Source: Medicago truncatula (lineage: Eukaryota; Streptophyta; Magnoliopsida; Fabales; Fabaceae). Taken from it: 64,000 nucleotides of DNA. The notes beneath the pieces are model-generated. The model was not told the origin of the DNA. It worked only from the letters and a program-made list of their open reading frames with translations, and ran no database searches. Both the position numbers and the translations under genes were made by a program. Positions 21,777-33,364 of this stretch are shown here, one piece after another; within the stretch, counting starts at the first letter, position 1; every line of letters begins with the position of its first letter. Where the stretch lies: NCBI RefSeq assembly GCF_003473485.1, contig NC_053047.1, forward strand, positions 2,743,001 through 2,807,000. Direction: 5' to 3'.

Positions 21777-22251
21777 CCAAAACCTTTTTTATTTTATAAA
21801 ATTATAGGGTTGACTTGTTAAAGCGACCCTTAAAAAAAAGATCACCTTAGCAAGCCGACCCTATGATATAAGACATTAAATCGATGTATGAAAAATTATT
21901 TTTGTTTGGCCTTTTTTTTGTACAAATTTTTGTTTGGCTTTCTATTAGGTGGAATTTGGATGCATTGGAAAACTTTATTGCTCTTAACACCTTGGTAATT
22001 GGTAAAAGATAAATGTGCATAGAAATTGCTTCATTTAGTGTCGTTAGCTACATTATGAAGTACTATTTGGTTGATGAGAAATGATTTTCTTTTCAATAGA
22101 AATGTGGCAAATATGACTGGAATATTTGATAAAATTTAACGGTTGTTTCGGTAGGGTTAGAATCCTAACTCGTTTCGGTATGTGTGGAAGATAGGCAAAA
22201 CAATTTGATTTTTATATCCGTGGAATAGCCCACTATCATACATTAAAAATA

Positions 22252-22831
22252 GGCTAAATATCACTTTTGGTCCTTTTAATTTGAAAGAATTCTCAAGTTA
22301 GTCGTTTAAGTTTCAAAAGTTTCAATTAGGTCCTTTTAATTTGACAGAATTCTCAAGTTAGTCCTTTAAATTTCAAATAGGTTTTTTTAGTTGATAAACT
22401 ATTTCATTGTTACCCCTTCTATCAGTCTAATTTTAACTGATGCTGATGTAGCCGTTAAGTTGTTGACTTGGATAAAAATGCTAAGCTCCAGGGTGTCAAA
22501 ACGCTACATTTAATGGTCACAAATGATCATTTATAGTGCTGGAACGATCATTTGTTACCATTAAACGTAACGTTCTAACACCCTGAAGCTTTTAAAAAAC
22601 AGCGTTTTGATCCAAATCAACCACTTAACGGCTACATCAATATCAATTAATTATTAACTAACAACAGGTATAACGGTGAAATAGTTTATCAACTAAAATG
22701 ACCTATTTGAAACTTAAATGATTAACTTGAGAATTCTGTTAAACTAAAAGGATCTATTCGAAACTTTTGAAACTTAAATGACTAACTTGAGAATTATGTT
22801 AAACTAAAAGGACCAAACGTGATATTTAGCC
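22252..22831. mobile_element. Mutator-type MITE, 580 bp
   Basis: Long inverted ends (GGCTAAATATCACTTTTGGT / ACCAAACGTGATATTTAGCC) with a perfect 9-bp duplication TTAAAAATA at 22243-22251 and 22832-22840. No transposase frame. The 9-bp duplication points to the Mutator superfamily. Confidence 0.9.
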
Positions 22832-22840
22832 TTAAAAATA

Positions 22841-23429
22841 TGATTTTTTAAAGTGTATTGGGTTTTTTTTTTTTAAAGAAAGTGTAATGGGTTTTTAATA
22901 CCCTTGTATTCATGTTAATGCATTTGCTTATAAAAAAAGTCGCTTATCAGTAGATCACACTTAATTTTCAGTTCATGATTGATGATGAAATCACATATTA
23001 GATGTAATGTAACTTTAAATAAAAAATTAGTTAGTCTAAAATCAAATTCCAAATATCGCACTCTATCACTTTAAAAAGGAAAATTAAAAAAATATCATAG
23101 AAATTGTTAGTATGTCATAAATAATAATTTTTTCATAAAGAATGATGCAAGGATGAAGGATAGTGCGATTGAAAACGATATATTTTGTCTTACTGGGAAA
23201 AATATTTAGCCGGCATTCCAAATAAATAATGTTCAAATACCATTTTTCGTTTTTATATATTTTCTTTGGTTATGTGAATTTTTGTTTCTTTTGTCGTTAT
23301 TTGTTAATCTAACCACTCTTTGATGAGTTCAATTCTCACTGTTTTTGTGAACTTTGAGGCATGCTTTATGCTGGTGAGTCTTGAAGTCAAGAGAAACTCT
23401 TGCATGATCACAACCCTAAATTGAAAATA
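22841..23429. other. Gene-free spacer
   Basis: AT-rich. Nothing recognised. Confidence 0.35.
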
Positions 23430-23767
23430 AGCTTAATAGCAGTTTTCGCTCTCCAACTTTTACAAAGTTGCGATTTTGGTCCCCTAAAAAAAAAAAATAC
23501 AAAACCGTCCCCTAAGTTTTGCAATTGTAGCAGTTTTGGCCCCCCAATGTCAATTTTTGGTAAAATAAATAAAAAAAAAAACACGTGGTACCTCACTTAG
23601 GGTGCCTTAGGGTGCCACGTCAACGTAGAGCGAGTCAAAATTGGTTTTGCGGGCCAAAACTGCCACAAATGCAAAACTTATGGGACTGTTTTGTAGTTTT
23701 TTTTTTCTTCTTAGGAGGTAAAAGCGCAATTTTGAAAAAGTTAGGGGTCTAAAACTGCTATTAAGCC
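23430..23767. mobile_element. Mutator-type MITE, 338 bp (family 1, copy 1)
   Basis: Ends AGCTTAATAGCAGTTTT and AAAACTGCTATTAAGCC, long inverted arms around TTGCGATTTTGGTCCCC. Flanked by TTGAAAATA (23421-23429) and TTAAAAATA (23768-23776), 8 of 9 matching. Same family as 36068-36369. Confidence 0.88.
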
Positions 23768-23959
23768 TTAAAAATATTTGAGTGCATACACGCAAACGAC
23801 ATAAATTAAAAGAGAAATAAACCAATCACACCATTTTTTACTTTTATTTTTAAATTTTTCTTATTCTAGTGTGTGTGCCTAAGCATATTTTATTTATGTT
23901 TGTAACCAATTTAGACTTTCTTTTATTAAAAAGAAAAATTAACTACTCTTGTGTCTCAT

Positions 23960-24165
23960 AGTAAAACATGGCCCCCAAGAAACTCACAAGAAAACAAAGA
24001 GAACCTACATAGTCTTTTCCAAGTTGTGAAAGAAGAACACTTGAAAACACTCTTAAGTATCATACTGCTTATAAATACCACACACCTATTGAGTTTATAC
24101 AACACAAAAGTTAGGATCATAACCATATACATTACCTAACATTTAAACATTTCGTATCATAAGAG
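23960..24165 (+). promoter_or_regulatory. Promoter of AAA-ATPase copy C
   Basis: Shares with copy B the CCAAGAAACTCACAAGAAAA block, a GAAGAACAC..GAAAACACTCTTA block and the TATA box in TATAAATACCACAC (24070-24077). Where B has the G-box CACGTG, C has CACTTG. The predicted leader is about 65 bp. Confidence 0.7.
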
Positions 24166-25722
24166 ATGGGAATTAGGGAAATATGGTCAAACCTAGGCTC
24201 AATAATGGCTAGCATAATGTTTGTATATGCCATGTATGAGAAATTCTTCCCACCAGCACTTCGTAGATATCTTCGAAAATACACTCACAAATTCACCAAC
24301 TTCATGTACCCTTACATCAAAATAACCTTCTATGAGAAATCAGGAGATAATCTCAAACACAACAAAACATACACAACCATCCAAACATATCTTAGTGCTA
24401 ACTCTTCACAAAGAGCTAGAAGACTTAAAGCTGAAGTTATCAAAGATAGCCAAAATCCACTTGTTCTAAGCATGGATGACAACCAAGAGATCACAGATGA
24501 GTTCAATGGTGTCAAAGTTTGGTGGTCAGCAAATCACATCACCTCAAGAACACAATCATTTTCAATATACCCTAGTTCAGATGAGAAAAGATTCTTAACC
24601 CTAACTTTCCATAAAAGGCATCGTGAACTCATCACTACCTCTTACATACAACATGTTTTGGAACAAGGAAAGGCTATAACAATGAAGAATAGGCAGTTGA
24701 AGATTTACACTAACAATCCAAGTAATGATTGGTTTAGGTATAGAAGCACAAAGTGGAGTCACACAACTTTTGAGCACCCGGCAAGTTTTGAAACACTTGC
24801 TTTGGAACCAAAAAAGAAAGAAGAGATTCTAAATGATCTTGTTAAATTCAAGAAAGGGAAAGAGTATTATGCTAAAGTTGGAAAAGCTTGGAAACGTGGT
24901 TATCTACTTTTTGGTCCTCCAGGAACCGGTAAATCTACCATGATATCGGCTATTGCTAATTTCATGAACTATGATGTGTATGATCTTGAATTAACAATTG
25001 TCAAGGATAACAATGAGTTGAAAAGACTTTTGATTGAGACGTCGAGTAAATCGATTATTGTTATTGAAGATATTGATTGTTCTCTCGATCTCACCGGGCA
25101 AAGGAAGAAGAAAAAAGAGAAAGATGATGTTGAGAATGATGAAAAGAAGGATCCTATAAAGAAAGCTGAAAAAGAAGAGAAAAATGAAAGTAAGGTAACT
25201 CTTTCGGGTTTGTTGAATTTTATTGATGGAATTTGGTCAGCATGTGGATCAGAGAGGATCATAATTTTCACAACTAATTTTGTGGATAAACTTGATCCTG
25301 CTCTTATAAGGAGAGGAAGAATGGATAAGCATATAGAAATGTCTTATTGTAGCTATCAAGCTTTTAAGGTTCTTGCAAGAAACTACTTAGATGTTGAGTT
25401 TCATGATGATTTATTTCCAATTATTGAAAAGTTGTTGGAAGAGACTAATATGACACCTGCTGATGTTGCTGAAAATTTGATGCCAAAGTCAATCACTGAA
25501 GATTTTGAAAGTTGCTTGAAGAATTTGATTCAATCTCTTGAGATTGCAAAGAAAAAGGATGAGGAGGAAGCAAAGAAAAAGATAGAGGATGAGGAAGTAA
25601 AGCTCAAGGCAGAGAAAGAGAAACTAGAATTGGCTCAAGAGGAAGAAAAGGTTAAGGCTGATGAAAAGTTAGAGGAAAATGTGAAGGAGAATGGTGTGAA
25701 AGAGAATGGCGTCATCCATTGA
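24166..25722 (+). CDS. AAA-ATPase, mitochondrial BCS1/ASD (AATP1) type, intact (copy C)
   Basis: Intronless 518-codon frame, colinear with copy B apart from a two-residue shorter N-terminus. N-terminal membrane segment SIMASIMFVYAMYEKFFP (about 12-29), AAA-associated domain, then Walker A GPPGTGKST (about 250-258), Walker B IIVIEDIDCS, sensor 1 TTN and arginine finger RRGR. The Walker B to sensor 1 insert reads KKKKEKDDVENDEKKD. The C-terminal Lys/Glu coiled coil ends NGVKENGVIH. Such proteins are membrane-anchored AAA ATPases thought to act on protein folding or transport, by analogy with yeast Bcs1; substrates in plants are unknown. All catalytic residues are present and the promoter is shared with copy B, so it is probably active. 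Confidence 0.93.
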   Translation: MGIREIWSNLGSIMASIMFVYAMYEKFFPPALRRYLRKYTHKFTNFMYPYIKITFYEKSGDNLKHNKTYTTIQTYLSANSSQRARRLKAEVIKDSQNPLVLSMDDNQEITDEFNGVKVWWSANHITSRTQSFSIYPSSDEKRFLTLTFHKRHRELITTSYIQHVLEQGKAITMKNRQLKIYTNNPSNDWFRYRSTKWSHTTFEHPASFETLALEPKKKEEILNDLVKFKKGKEYYAKVGKAWKRGYLLFGPPGTGKSTMISAIANFMNYDVYDLELTIVKDNNELKRLLIETSSKSIIVIEDIDCSLDLTGQRKKKKEKDDVENDEKKDPIKKAEKEEKNESKVTLSGLLNFIDGIWSACGSERIIIFTTNFVDKLDPALIRRGRMDKHIEMSYCSYQAFKVLARNYLDVEFHDDLFPIIEKLLEETNMTPADVAENLMPKSITEDFESCLKNLIQSLEIAKKKDEEEAKKKIEDEEVKLKAEKEKLELAQEEEKVKADEKLEENVKENGVKENGVIH

Positions 25723-25854
25723 TTTGGATTAGATTAATTTCAGTATTTAAGTCAATTTAGTGTATTCAGTAGTCTAAATAATATTTTGAACCTTTTATAT
25801 AAAAGCATGGTTAAGTATTATTATGTATATGTTCATATTTTTTGTTTTAATCAA

Positions 25855-26100
25855 GTAAATAAAAAGGCTAGAGAGGAGGAGGAAGCAAAACTAATGAAAG
25901 AGAAAGGTAAACAAGAAAATGCTCAAGAGGAAGAAAATGTGAAGGCTAATGAAAATTCTAAGGAGAATGGTTTCATCCATTAACTTGGATTGGATTAGTT
26001 TCTGTAATATTAATAATATTTTTAAACTTTATATTAAATCCTTAATAATGTATTATGTTGTTCCTCTACAAAAATAAAAAAAGTATTATGCTGTTCATGT
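25855..26100 (+). pseudogene. Tandem duplicate of the C-terminal tail and 3' UTR of copy C
   Basis: A frame ending at 25983 (KAREEEEAKLMKEKGKQENA..ENSKENGFIH, stop) repeats the last ~40 residues of copy C, and the bases after it (TTGGATTGGATTAGTTTCTG) repeat its 3' UTR. The unit is about 285 bp after the original. It lacks the ATPase and any promoter of its own, so it is a relic of unequal exchange. Confidence 0.82.
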
Positions 26101-26400
26101 TGGTTGCTTTTGATTGTTAACGGCCATGTTTAGGTGTTTGCAAGGGGAAATTAGTAAATTTTTCTGCACATTTTAGGGCAAATTTGTTGTTGTGCACAAT
26201 TGTGAGTTATATGTTTCACATCGGATAAAATAATAAAAGTTGAACACCTTATAAGTAAGAGGACCCCATAAACTCATTGCCTTAAGGTTTTGGGTAAGAG
26301 TGTGGTATCTCTCTTGCTTGAGTGGTTGTTCTAGCCTCGATGTGGACGGTCCCCCTAACTCCCCTCATGATCCAACAAAATCACATCAAAGATTATGTAT
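26101..26400. mobile_element. LTR-like fragment
   Basis: TTTCACATCGGATAAAATAA..AGTTGAACACCTTATAAGTA..CTCATTGCCTTAAGGTTTTG resembles common legume copia/TRIM LTR sequence (a CCACATCGG..TATAAGTG..CCTTAAGGTTTTGGG layout known to me). No boundaries or target duplication were found. Confidence 0.4.
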
Positions 26401-26403
26401 ATT

Positions 26404-26457
26404 AGGATTAGGATAGGATAGGATAGGATAGGAATGGATTAGGATAGGATAGGATAG
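26404..26457. repeat. Pentanucleotide minisatellite (AGGAT)n
   Basis: Roughly ten AGGAT units with two interruptions. Bases 26458-27270 after it hold nothing recognised. Confidence 0.9.
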
Positions 26458-27274
26458 AATTATTTCTAAACTTTCTTTTTTGTTTACAAAATAAAAAATA
26501 CCTCACTTTCAAATTAAACATCAAGATAGTTCCACGTCTAAAATTTCTACCACGTCTAGTTCAAGATATCAAGGATATAATACCTTCAACCTACAACAAA
26601 TTTCATTAATTTGTTTTTAAGAAAATGAAATTGATTAAAAAAAATCAGAAAGGAAACATTTTAAAAAAATAATATTTACTTTTCTGCGTGAAAGATCAAA
26701 TGGGCTAATAATTAGAATGTGAATAAATTTGAGGTGTATTGTGTGATTAAGTGGAATCTAATTTAGAGTTTTAGATGAGTAGTATGAATATTTAAAAAAT
26801 GTAGTTGAGTGGTTTAAATAATTGGGAAGTGTGAAGTAATATAATGTATTATGTGAAACTCATTTATACCACCCATATCGGTGGCATGATGTGGTTGCTA
26901 TGGGCTATATATAATGGCCATACTTGGTGAAAGCTATTGTGAGATGGATAACTCTACTCTACCGATCTTTGGTATATGTACAAACAAAAAATTTGCCTAA
27001 TATTATATTACTTGTTTACGCAAATTTGACATTAATTGTTTAATTTATACTCTAGCGATGTTACCCGATAGAAGAATACAAATGCTAAAGGATGATTCTG
27101 ATGTTAACATTCTATCATCTAATATTTAAGCATGCCAACTCTTATGTTTTTTTAATGAAAGTTGAGCATGCTAACTTTTCTTATTTTAGGATTACATTTC
27201 ATCCCGTTTCAACTACAAAAACATCAGAAAAGTTCATCAATTGAGAGTAAAACCACAGATAACATAAAGCACGC

Positions 27275-27460
27275 ATGGAAACAATTAGGGTCACTTATAT
27301 AGCCACAATCATGTTCATATATGCCATGTTTAAGAAGTTATTTCCTCGTTCCTCCTGCTCTAGTTACATTATAAAAAGTCTGAAATCAACCAAAAGAGAA
27401 AACATACTAAGACGGAAGCTTAACATTTTCAATACGCGATTAAGCCTCCAAAAATGATAA
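27275..27460 (+). pseudogene. N-terminal stub of an AAA-ATPase (copy D)
   Basis: METIRVTYIATIMFIYAMF then KKLFP aligns with the membrane segment of copies B and C (GSIMASIMFVYAMYEKFFP). Similarity stops after about 30 codons, and the rest of the gene is absent. The upstream sequence is not the shared promoter. This is a truncated relic. Confidence 0.75.
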
Positions 27461-27539
27461 TCAAAATTCAAAGCAACATATATTAATTTCAACCATAAAA
27501 TAAAAAAGACGGAGGCTTAACATTTTCAATCAAAGCTTA

Positions 27540-28190
27540 CAAATGCTTCTCCTTGTCCTGAAAAAATCATTTATTCCTCACTTAGTGAATGACCCAAATC
27601 ACGAAAAGTCAAATAATATTAAGAGCCGAACATTTTTAGAATAACCCCCTAACCCACCAAACTAACCGAGGTAATCCAATAAATTGCCTTGAGATGTCAT
27701 TGAGAAACCTAACCAACTTGAAATTAGAGGCAAGATTCTACCATACAAATCACATTTCACAAATAAGTGATCCATGTCTTCATTCAAACCATAATTTACC
27801 GGATAATAATCTACCACCTATGGAAATTATCCTTTGTTGGAACACGGTTAAGAAGCAAACACCAAACAAAAATATTAATTTAGTGGAACTGTTTTTAACC
27901 ACAAAACATGATTGTTATCCAGATAGGTGTTGTCTTCCACTTCAGTCAAGTTGTTATAAACACTACCTACCGTATAACATTGGGAGGAATGTAACTTCCA
28001 AACCCATCGGTCCCACACCTTAACCAACAAAACAACTTAAGATAATCGCTCAACGCACTCCCCCACCAACTTCTCATCTCAAGCAAACAATCTCCTTCGC
28101 CACTTCCTCGTCTCACCGTTCACTCCCCAGCCTAAAGCATTCATATCTGCTACATCATCATTTTGTTTTCTGCTAAGTCATAAAGCCTAC
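27540..28190 (-). mobile_element. LINE ORF2 C-terminal remnant
   Basis: Read on the minus strand, several frames give L1 C-terminal text: DRWVWKLHSSQCYTVGS at about 27930-28000 and EDMDHLFVKCDLYGRIL at about 27730-27790. Both belong to the zf-RVT region of plant LINEs. Frames are broken. The same family in the opposite orientation lies at 35721-36684. No target duplication was found. Confidence 0.7.
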
Positions 28191-28229
28191 TATATCTAAT
28201 GATGATATGCTGTCATTATGTAATTTTTA

Positions 28230-29310
28230 GGACTTATTTTGACAGTTTGATAGAGTTCTAAGGCAATATGAGGTAACCAGGGGTGTGAAAAGCTGAAATT
28301 CTAAAAGTGCTGAAAATAGGCAATCGTGGCGCGATTTTATGTAGCATGGCACGATTTTGTGACCAGAGTGAAGGTTTGGTTCTGCCACTAAAATCGTGGT
28401 ACAATTTCTGGTGGCGTGGCGCGATTTTGCAGAATCGTGTCTCGATTTTGGGTGCAAAAAATATTTCCTATTTTAGTTGAAGTCAGTGCTAGAAACAAGG
28501 GTTACGATTTTGGAGAGCAAAAGTGAGATTTTGAGACCTGAAGACTTCTAGGGGGCGACTTCATCAACCTTTTATCGGTTCATGTATGTTTTAATTCTTA
28601 TATTGATTATGCTATTTGTAAACTCAATTATGAGTAGCTAAATCTCTTAGAGATTAGCTCTGAGATGATTCTATGTCACCCCAATTGAAATATGTTGTTG
28701 TGAAACTCTATATATTGTGAATAACAATCTAGTTTTTATTCAATTCAATTGTTCTTAATGTTTTTTATATCATGATAAAATATAAACATGATTTCGTGAT
28801 AATGAATGACTACTGACCCTAGCTTTCAACTTAGACCTAATTGAATTGTTCAAATAAACATGGTTAGTCTAGGAATGGATAATCTTTTATTTGTGATATT
28901 AAGTTAACGTTCTTTAAAACCTTCAAAGAATATTAGACCACCTAAGGAATTAGGGGCTGTAGTTTGAGAAGAGGGTCCTATGTCAAGGGATTGATTATGG
29001 CTATTTTGTTAACCATCGTGAAACTAGAGAATCATTCGTAAGAAATAGGTGCAGTATACCAATTAGGGGGACTTAGAGGATTCGAAAGACTTGATCTCAT
29101 CTATCTCCTTATCTTTTCCAAAACTATCTTTATTTTCTGGTAAATTAATTTTATACAATCAAATCTACTGCCTCAGACACCAAAATAATTTACACATCCT
29201 AGATAGTAACCTTATTGCTAGACTGAGATTAACACAATCCTTGTGGATACGAACGTATAAATTTTATTACTTAATTCAATTCATTTTTAGTACACTTGCT
29301 AATAGTCTAT
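28230..29310 (+). mobile_element. Degenerate Athila-like LTR remnant
   Basis: The end text (CCTTGTGGATACGAACGTAT..TTATTACTT..AGTACACTTGC) parallels the LTR end of the element at 49979 (CCTCGAGTTCGACACTTGG..TTACTACTTGC..GTACACTTGC). The middle ATGAGTAGCTAAAT..GATTCTATGT is similar too, and repeated words CGTGGCGCGATTTT lie near the start. No primer site or coding region follows. Confidence 0.45.
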
Positions 29311-29334
29311 CATCTAACATTCAAAGAAATTTTA

Positions 29335-29520
29335 TCGAGCCATGGATCTCTCCAAAACAGGGTAGAATACCCATCATCCACCTCACAACCAATATTATTG
29401 AGCAACCAACCCCCATCTACGAATCCAACACCCTCTCTAATCTTATTCACATTCTCACATCAAACATATCCTCTACCTCCCTCAAAACACGTTCCCCCTC
29501 CTTCCTCGCCATACACATCA
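29335..29520 (-). mobile_element. Short LINE ORF2 fragment
   Basis: On the minus strand a frame reads about GWLLNNIGCEVDDGYSTLFW followed by RDPWL, the DG.STLFW..PWL motif found upstream of the zf-RVT region in plant L1 elements. Only ~60 codons remain, squeezed between two LTR remnants. Confidence 0.65.
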
Positions 29521-29523
29521 CAT

Positions 29524-29892
29524 TGTTGAAACAAAAATCTTTTTGATGAATGTTTTAATGATAACAAACCTTATGGAATAAACACTAAGTTTTATGAATT
29601 GTGATCTATTGATGTTTGCATTTGAGTCTTTTCAAAGAAGTTGACAAGAAAGAAGTCTCTGACAAGTGCATATATATACTCATTGAAAGAATACCAAAAT
29701 AGTAGTATCACAAGCTCAAAGAAGATATAAAAAGAATATTGTTTGAATCAAATGAGTGTTGATTGAAGATTCAACAAGAAGATGAATTTTATGATCAATT
29801 GACTCATCCTTGTCACCACTTGGTTTTCAACAGAGCCTTAAAGATTCGAGGAATAAAGAGTTAATATTTGAAAGGAATGATCTTCAAATGAG
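29524..29892 (+). mobile_element. Partial SIRE/Maximus-type copia LTR (copy 1)
   Basis: Begins TGTTGAAACAAAAATC and matches the first ~365 bp of the LTR that starts at 32291 with only scattered differences. The match ends abruptly after GGAATGATCTTCAAAT, where the two sequences diverge. Read as a truncated LTR. Confidence 0.75.
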
Positions 29893-32290
29893 TATTATGT
29901 TGTCCATTTTGACATCATTAGAATCTCATATAAAGACATCATAAGAAGGAGAAGATCATAAAGCTACTAACGAGCAACCTGCTTAAAAAGATTATGCTTA
30001 TTGATGCTTGGAATTCTCCATCCAAAAGGGAAAAAAATCCGAGAAAGAAAAACATGTTTTTCTCATTTAATCTCAAAGGTACACTCATTTATAAGCTTTA
30101 TAATATCTGAAAATTGATATGCAATGTTTTGTTATAAATGATTGGATGCTCTTAGAAATGCATGATAAAATCAATTCCAAAAATATGCGACTTTAAACCT
30201 TAGTTGTGATTTGTGATACATGCATCAATCTAATTCTTAGCCTAAAATGAAATAAATCATTCATTATTGGTTCCTACTCCTTTCATGGAAATATAATATC
30301 CATAAACATTTTTATAATTCAGTTTTGATGATTAAAACTGTTGCATATGTATTATGTTTTGAGAAGACATGTTAAAAATGCATTTAATATGAATTTGTGT
30401 GTTCTAAATTCAATAAGGAGTTAATGTTGTATCAGGAGAAATTTCTGCATAATATTCCATAATTCTACACTCAGTTCTTCTGAGATATCTTTATGAATGG
30501 TAAATGATTCAACATCATTTTGACAAAATTCATCTCTCGTTATTCTTAATAAAATCATACTGATGATTCTTACAATGCACTTTTAAGTAAGTTATTGTCG
30601 TCAAAAGCATTTTGAATTATTCTCATTTTTAGTAGTTCATCTAAAATTTGTTCCTAAAATGACATATCATGATATGCCTTAGAATTGGATCATAAAAATA
30701 TCTTAATTATAAAATTTGATAACCGTATGAAATTTGATGATGTACATGAAATTTATTCTAGTTTACTCATTAAATATTCATTTCTTGATTCTTAAATGAT
30801 ATATTTTCAATATGGTTTTTGAAAATATTTTAATATGAATTATGATAATTCCATTCTCCAATCATGTTTTTAAATGGATCCGAAATTAGGATTGATCTTT
30901 GAAAGATTTTCAAAAGAAACACATCTTTTTTTTCTTGAACTTTTTAAAGTGTTGAGAATGTTCTCATCACAATGAACAATTAAATTTTTGCATCTAAAAG
31001 CCAAATGAATTAACACTCGTGTAAGTTTATTTTTTTGGCAATGCTTTAAATGAATATTGATAGCATTGTTGATCAATATATTGTTATGTGAATGTCTTTC
31101 TATATCTTTTATAGAAAATATGTTCCTGATCATTAAATAAATACTCTTAGTCTCTTAATCATAATGCATGATAAACCTGAGATTTAGAACAAGAAAAATG
31201 TTATAATATAATGTTTTTGATAAAACAATATATGTCTGCCATTTGTTTTTCTTACATATGTATTTTCATAATTGATTTGTAATGACTTATATAAAATCAT
31301 ATTCAATTTCTTTCATTATGAATATTCTAATTGAGGTATATCGTTGAAAGAATTTCAACAACAAAAGATCATATTACTGTTTAACAAGAGAATAATTTGT
31401 GTGACTTGTTTAAAATTGATCTAAAAAGGGATTTACACATTTCGTTCCTTAGCTAATATTAAACATGTTCTTATCATGAAGTTTTGTTGAATCATTGTTG
31501 AATGTATACCTTATTGCACTTGCAAAATTTGCAGACAAAAATAGAGATATAAACATCAATGACACATCAATATATATTTGTGCATAAATATGTTGCATAA
31601 ATACTTTTCTTCTAAATACTTGTGGAAAACATGTAATTGATTTATATTATAATGAACAAATCATCTTGCATAGAATTATCATTTAAAGATGTTTATCCGA
31701 AAAAATTCAGAAATACCTTCATCATGAAAATCTTTTGAAGAGAGAATTTTTTTTTTTTTTTGTCATTGTGTCAAATGACTCTTATTTTATCGCTTCCACT
31801 AAATGAATAATTTTCTCTCTATTTCAAACATTGTTGAACATGACTAAGTAGTCATAATTACCATTATTCATGTTTTATAATAAACTAAAATGAATATTAA
31901 TCATGATACATGCTTGATTAAGTTTGATGTGACAATATGACTTCTCAAAAACATGATTCTTATGGGCAATATCTATTTTTTTTTTTTTTAATATTCATAC
32001 CCAATACTTTTTGATAGATTCCAAAAGAGGGAGATATATATATAATGAGAGAGAAACATAGGATGAGGAGAAAAATCCAAGATGGATTTAATCAATGAAG
32101 AATGTAAAGAATTAACCTCTTGCATATGTTTATGGGGAGTTTAATTAGAATGATAAGAATTAAACTCTTGCACGTGTTTAGGGGGAGCTTAATTTCATAT
32201 CTATGAACATTCTTACATTTCTTATTATACACATCCATAAAACTTAAGAGTTATTCAAAAGAGGTTTGTCATCATCAAAAAGGGGGAGAT
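29893..32290 (+). mobile_element. Non-coding internal DNA of the Maximus-type element, with polypurine tract
   Basis: AT-rich, no coding frame of note. Ends in AAAAAGGGGGAGAT (about 32277-32290), a polypurine tract right before the LTR. It would be the spacer between the lost coding region and the 3' LTR. Confidence 0.5.
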
Positions 32291-33364
32291 TGTGGAAATA
32301 AAAATCTTTTTGATGAATGTTTTAATGATAACAAATCTTATGGAATAAACACGAAGTTTTATGAATTGTGATCTACTGATGTTTGCACTTGAGTCTTTTC
32401 ACAGAAGTTGACAAGAAAGAAGTCCCTGACAAGTGCATATATATACTCATTGAAAGAATACCAAAATAGTAGTATCACAAGCTCAAAGAAGATATAAAAA
32501 GAATATTGTTTGAATCAAATGAGTGTTGATTGAAGATTCAACAAGAAGATGAATTTTATGATCAATTGACTCATCCTCGTCACGACATGGTTTTCAACAA
32601 AGCCTTAAAGATTCGAGGAATAAAGAGTTAATATTTGAAAGGAATGATCTTCAAATAGCTTCTAAAAGAGTTTAAGGAAAAGGCACAAAAGTTTCATTCA
32701 AGAGAATGATTCAATGTACCTTCATGATTACATGCATGCCTAAACTAAAACATCTCAAAGATACTCAATGGACAAGATACATTGTGTGCAATCACCAAGA
32801 GGAATTATGTGATAAATTGCATCATCAACAAAATAATTCAAGGTTAATTAATCAAGAAGGTATTATCATCTTATATAGAAGAGAACATCATCAACTCTGA
32901 TGAAAGAACGTTCTCATAAAGAGGATGCCTCTTACACTCGAGATTATTCTCATCATTTGATTAAAAGGATTAGAATCAACTTTGAAGAGAAACCAATTCA
33001 TGAATGAATTATTTATTAAGTCACTCATTAATGATATTGATTGGAAAAATATCAAAGAAGAAAATTCATGATCATATGCTTGAAGATTCTATCATAAAAG
33101 ATTTAAGATGATCGAAGAATCTTCCATCATTTTTTAAGATATGGTTGGGAGAATAGAAATCAATCAAAGGAATATTTACTTTGAGAAAGGTTTCTCACGT
33201 TCTTACAAAGAACATTATGGTTATACAAAGTGAAGAGAACATCCCCACTCGATGTTTTTAAAGATAACACATGTGTTATTCTTCTTTCTCTCTCCCTCCC
33301 TCCCTCTATCTTTTATTTTTAGACAATATGCACACACCATCACACACATTAATATTTATTTATC

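Noticed and set aside
26404-26457. CRISPR-like or regulatory array of short repeats
   Set aside because: Simple AGGAT pentamers without spacers; a microsatellite in plant nuclear DNA.
29296-29529. Pro/Ser-rich plus-strand frame
   Set aside because: The minus strand of the same stretch carries recognisable LINE ORF2 text, so this frame is a shadow.
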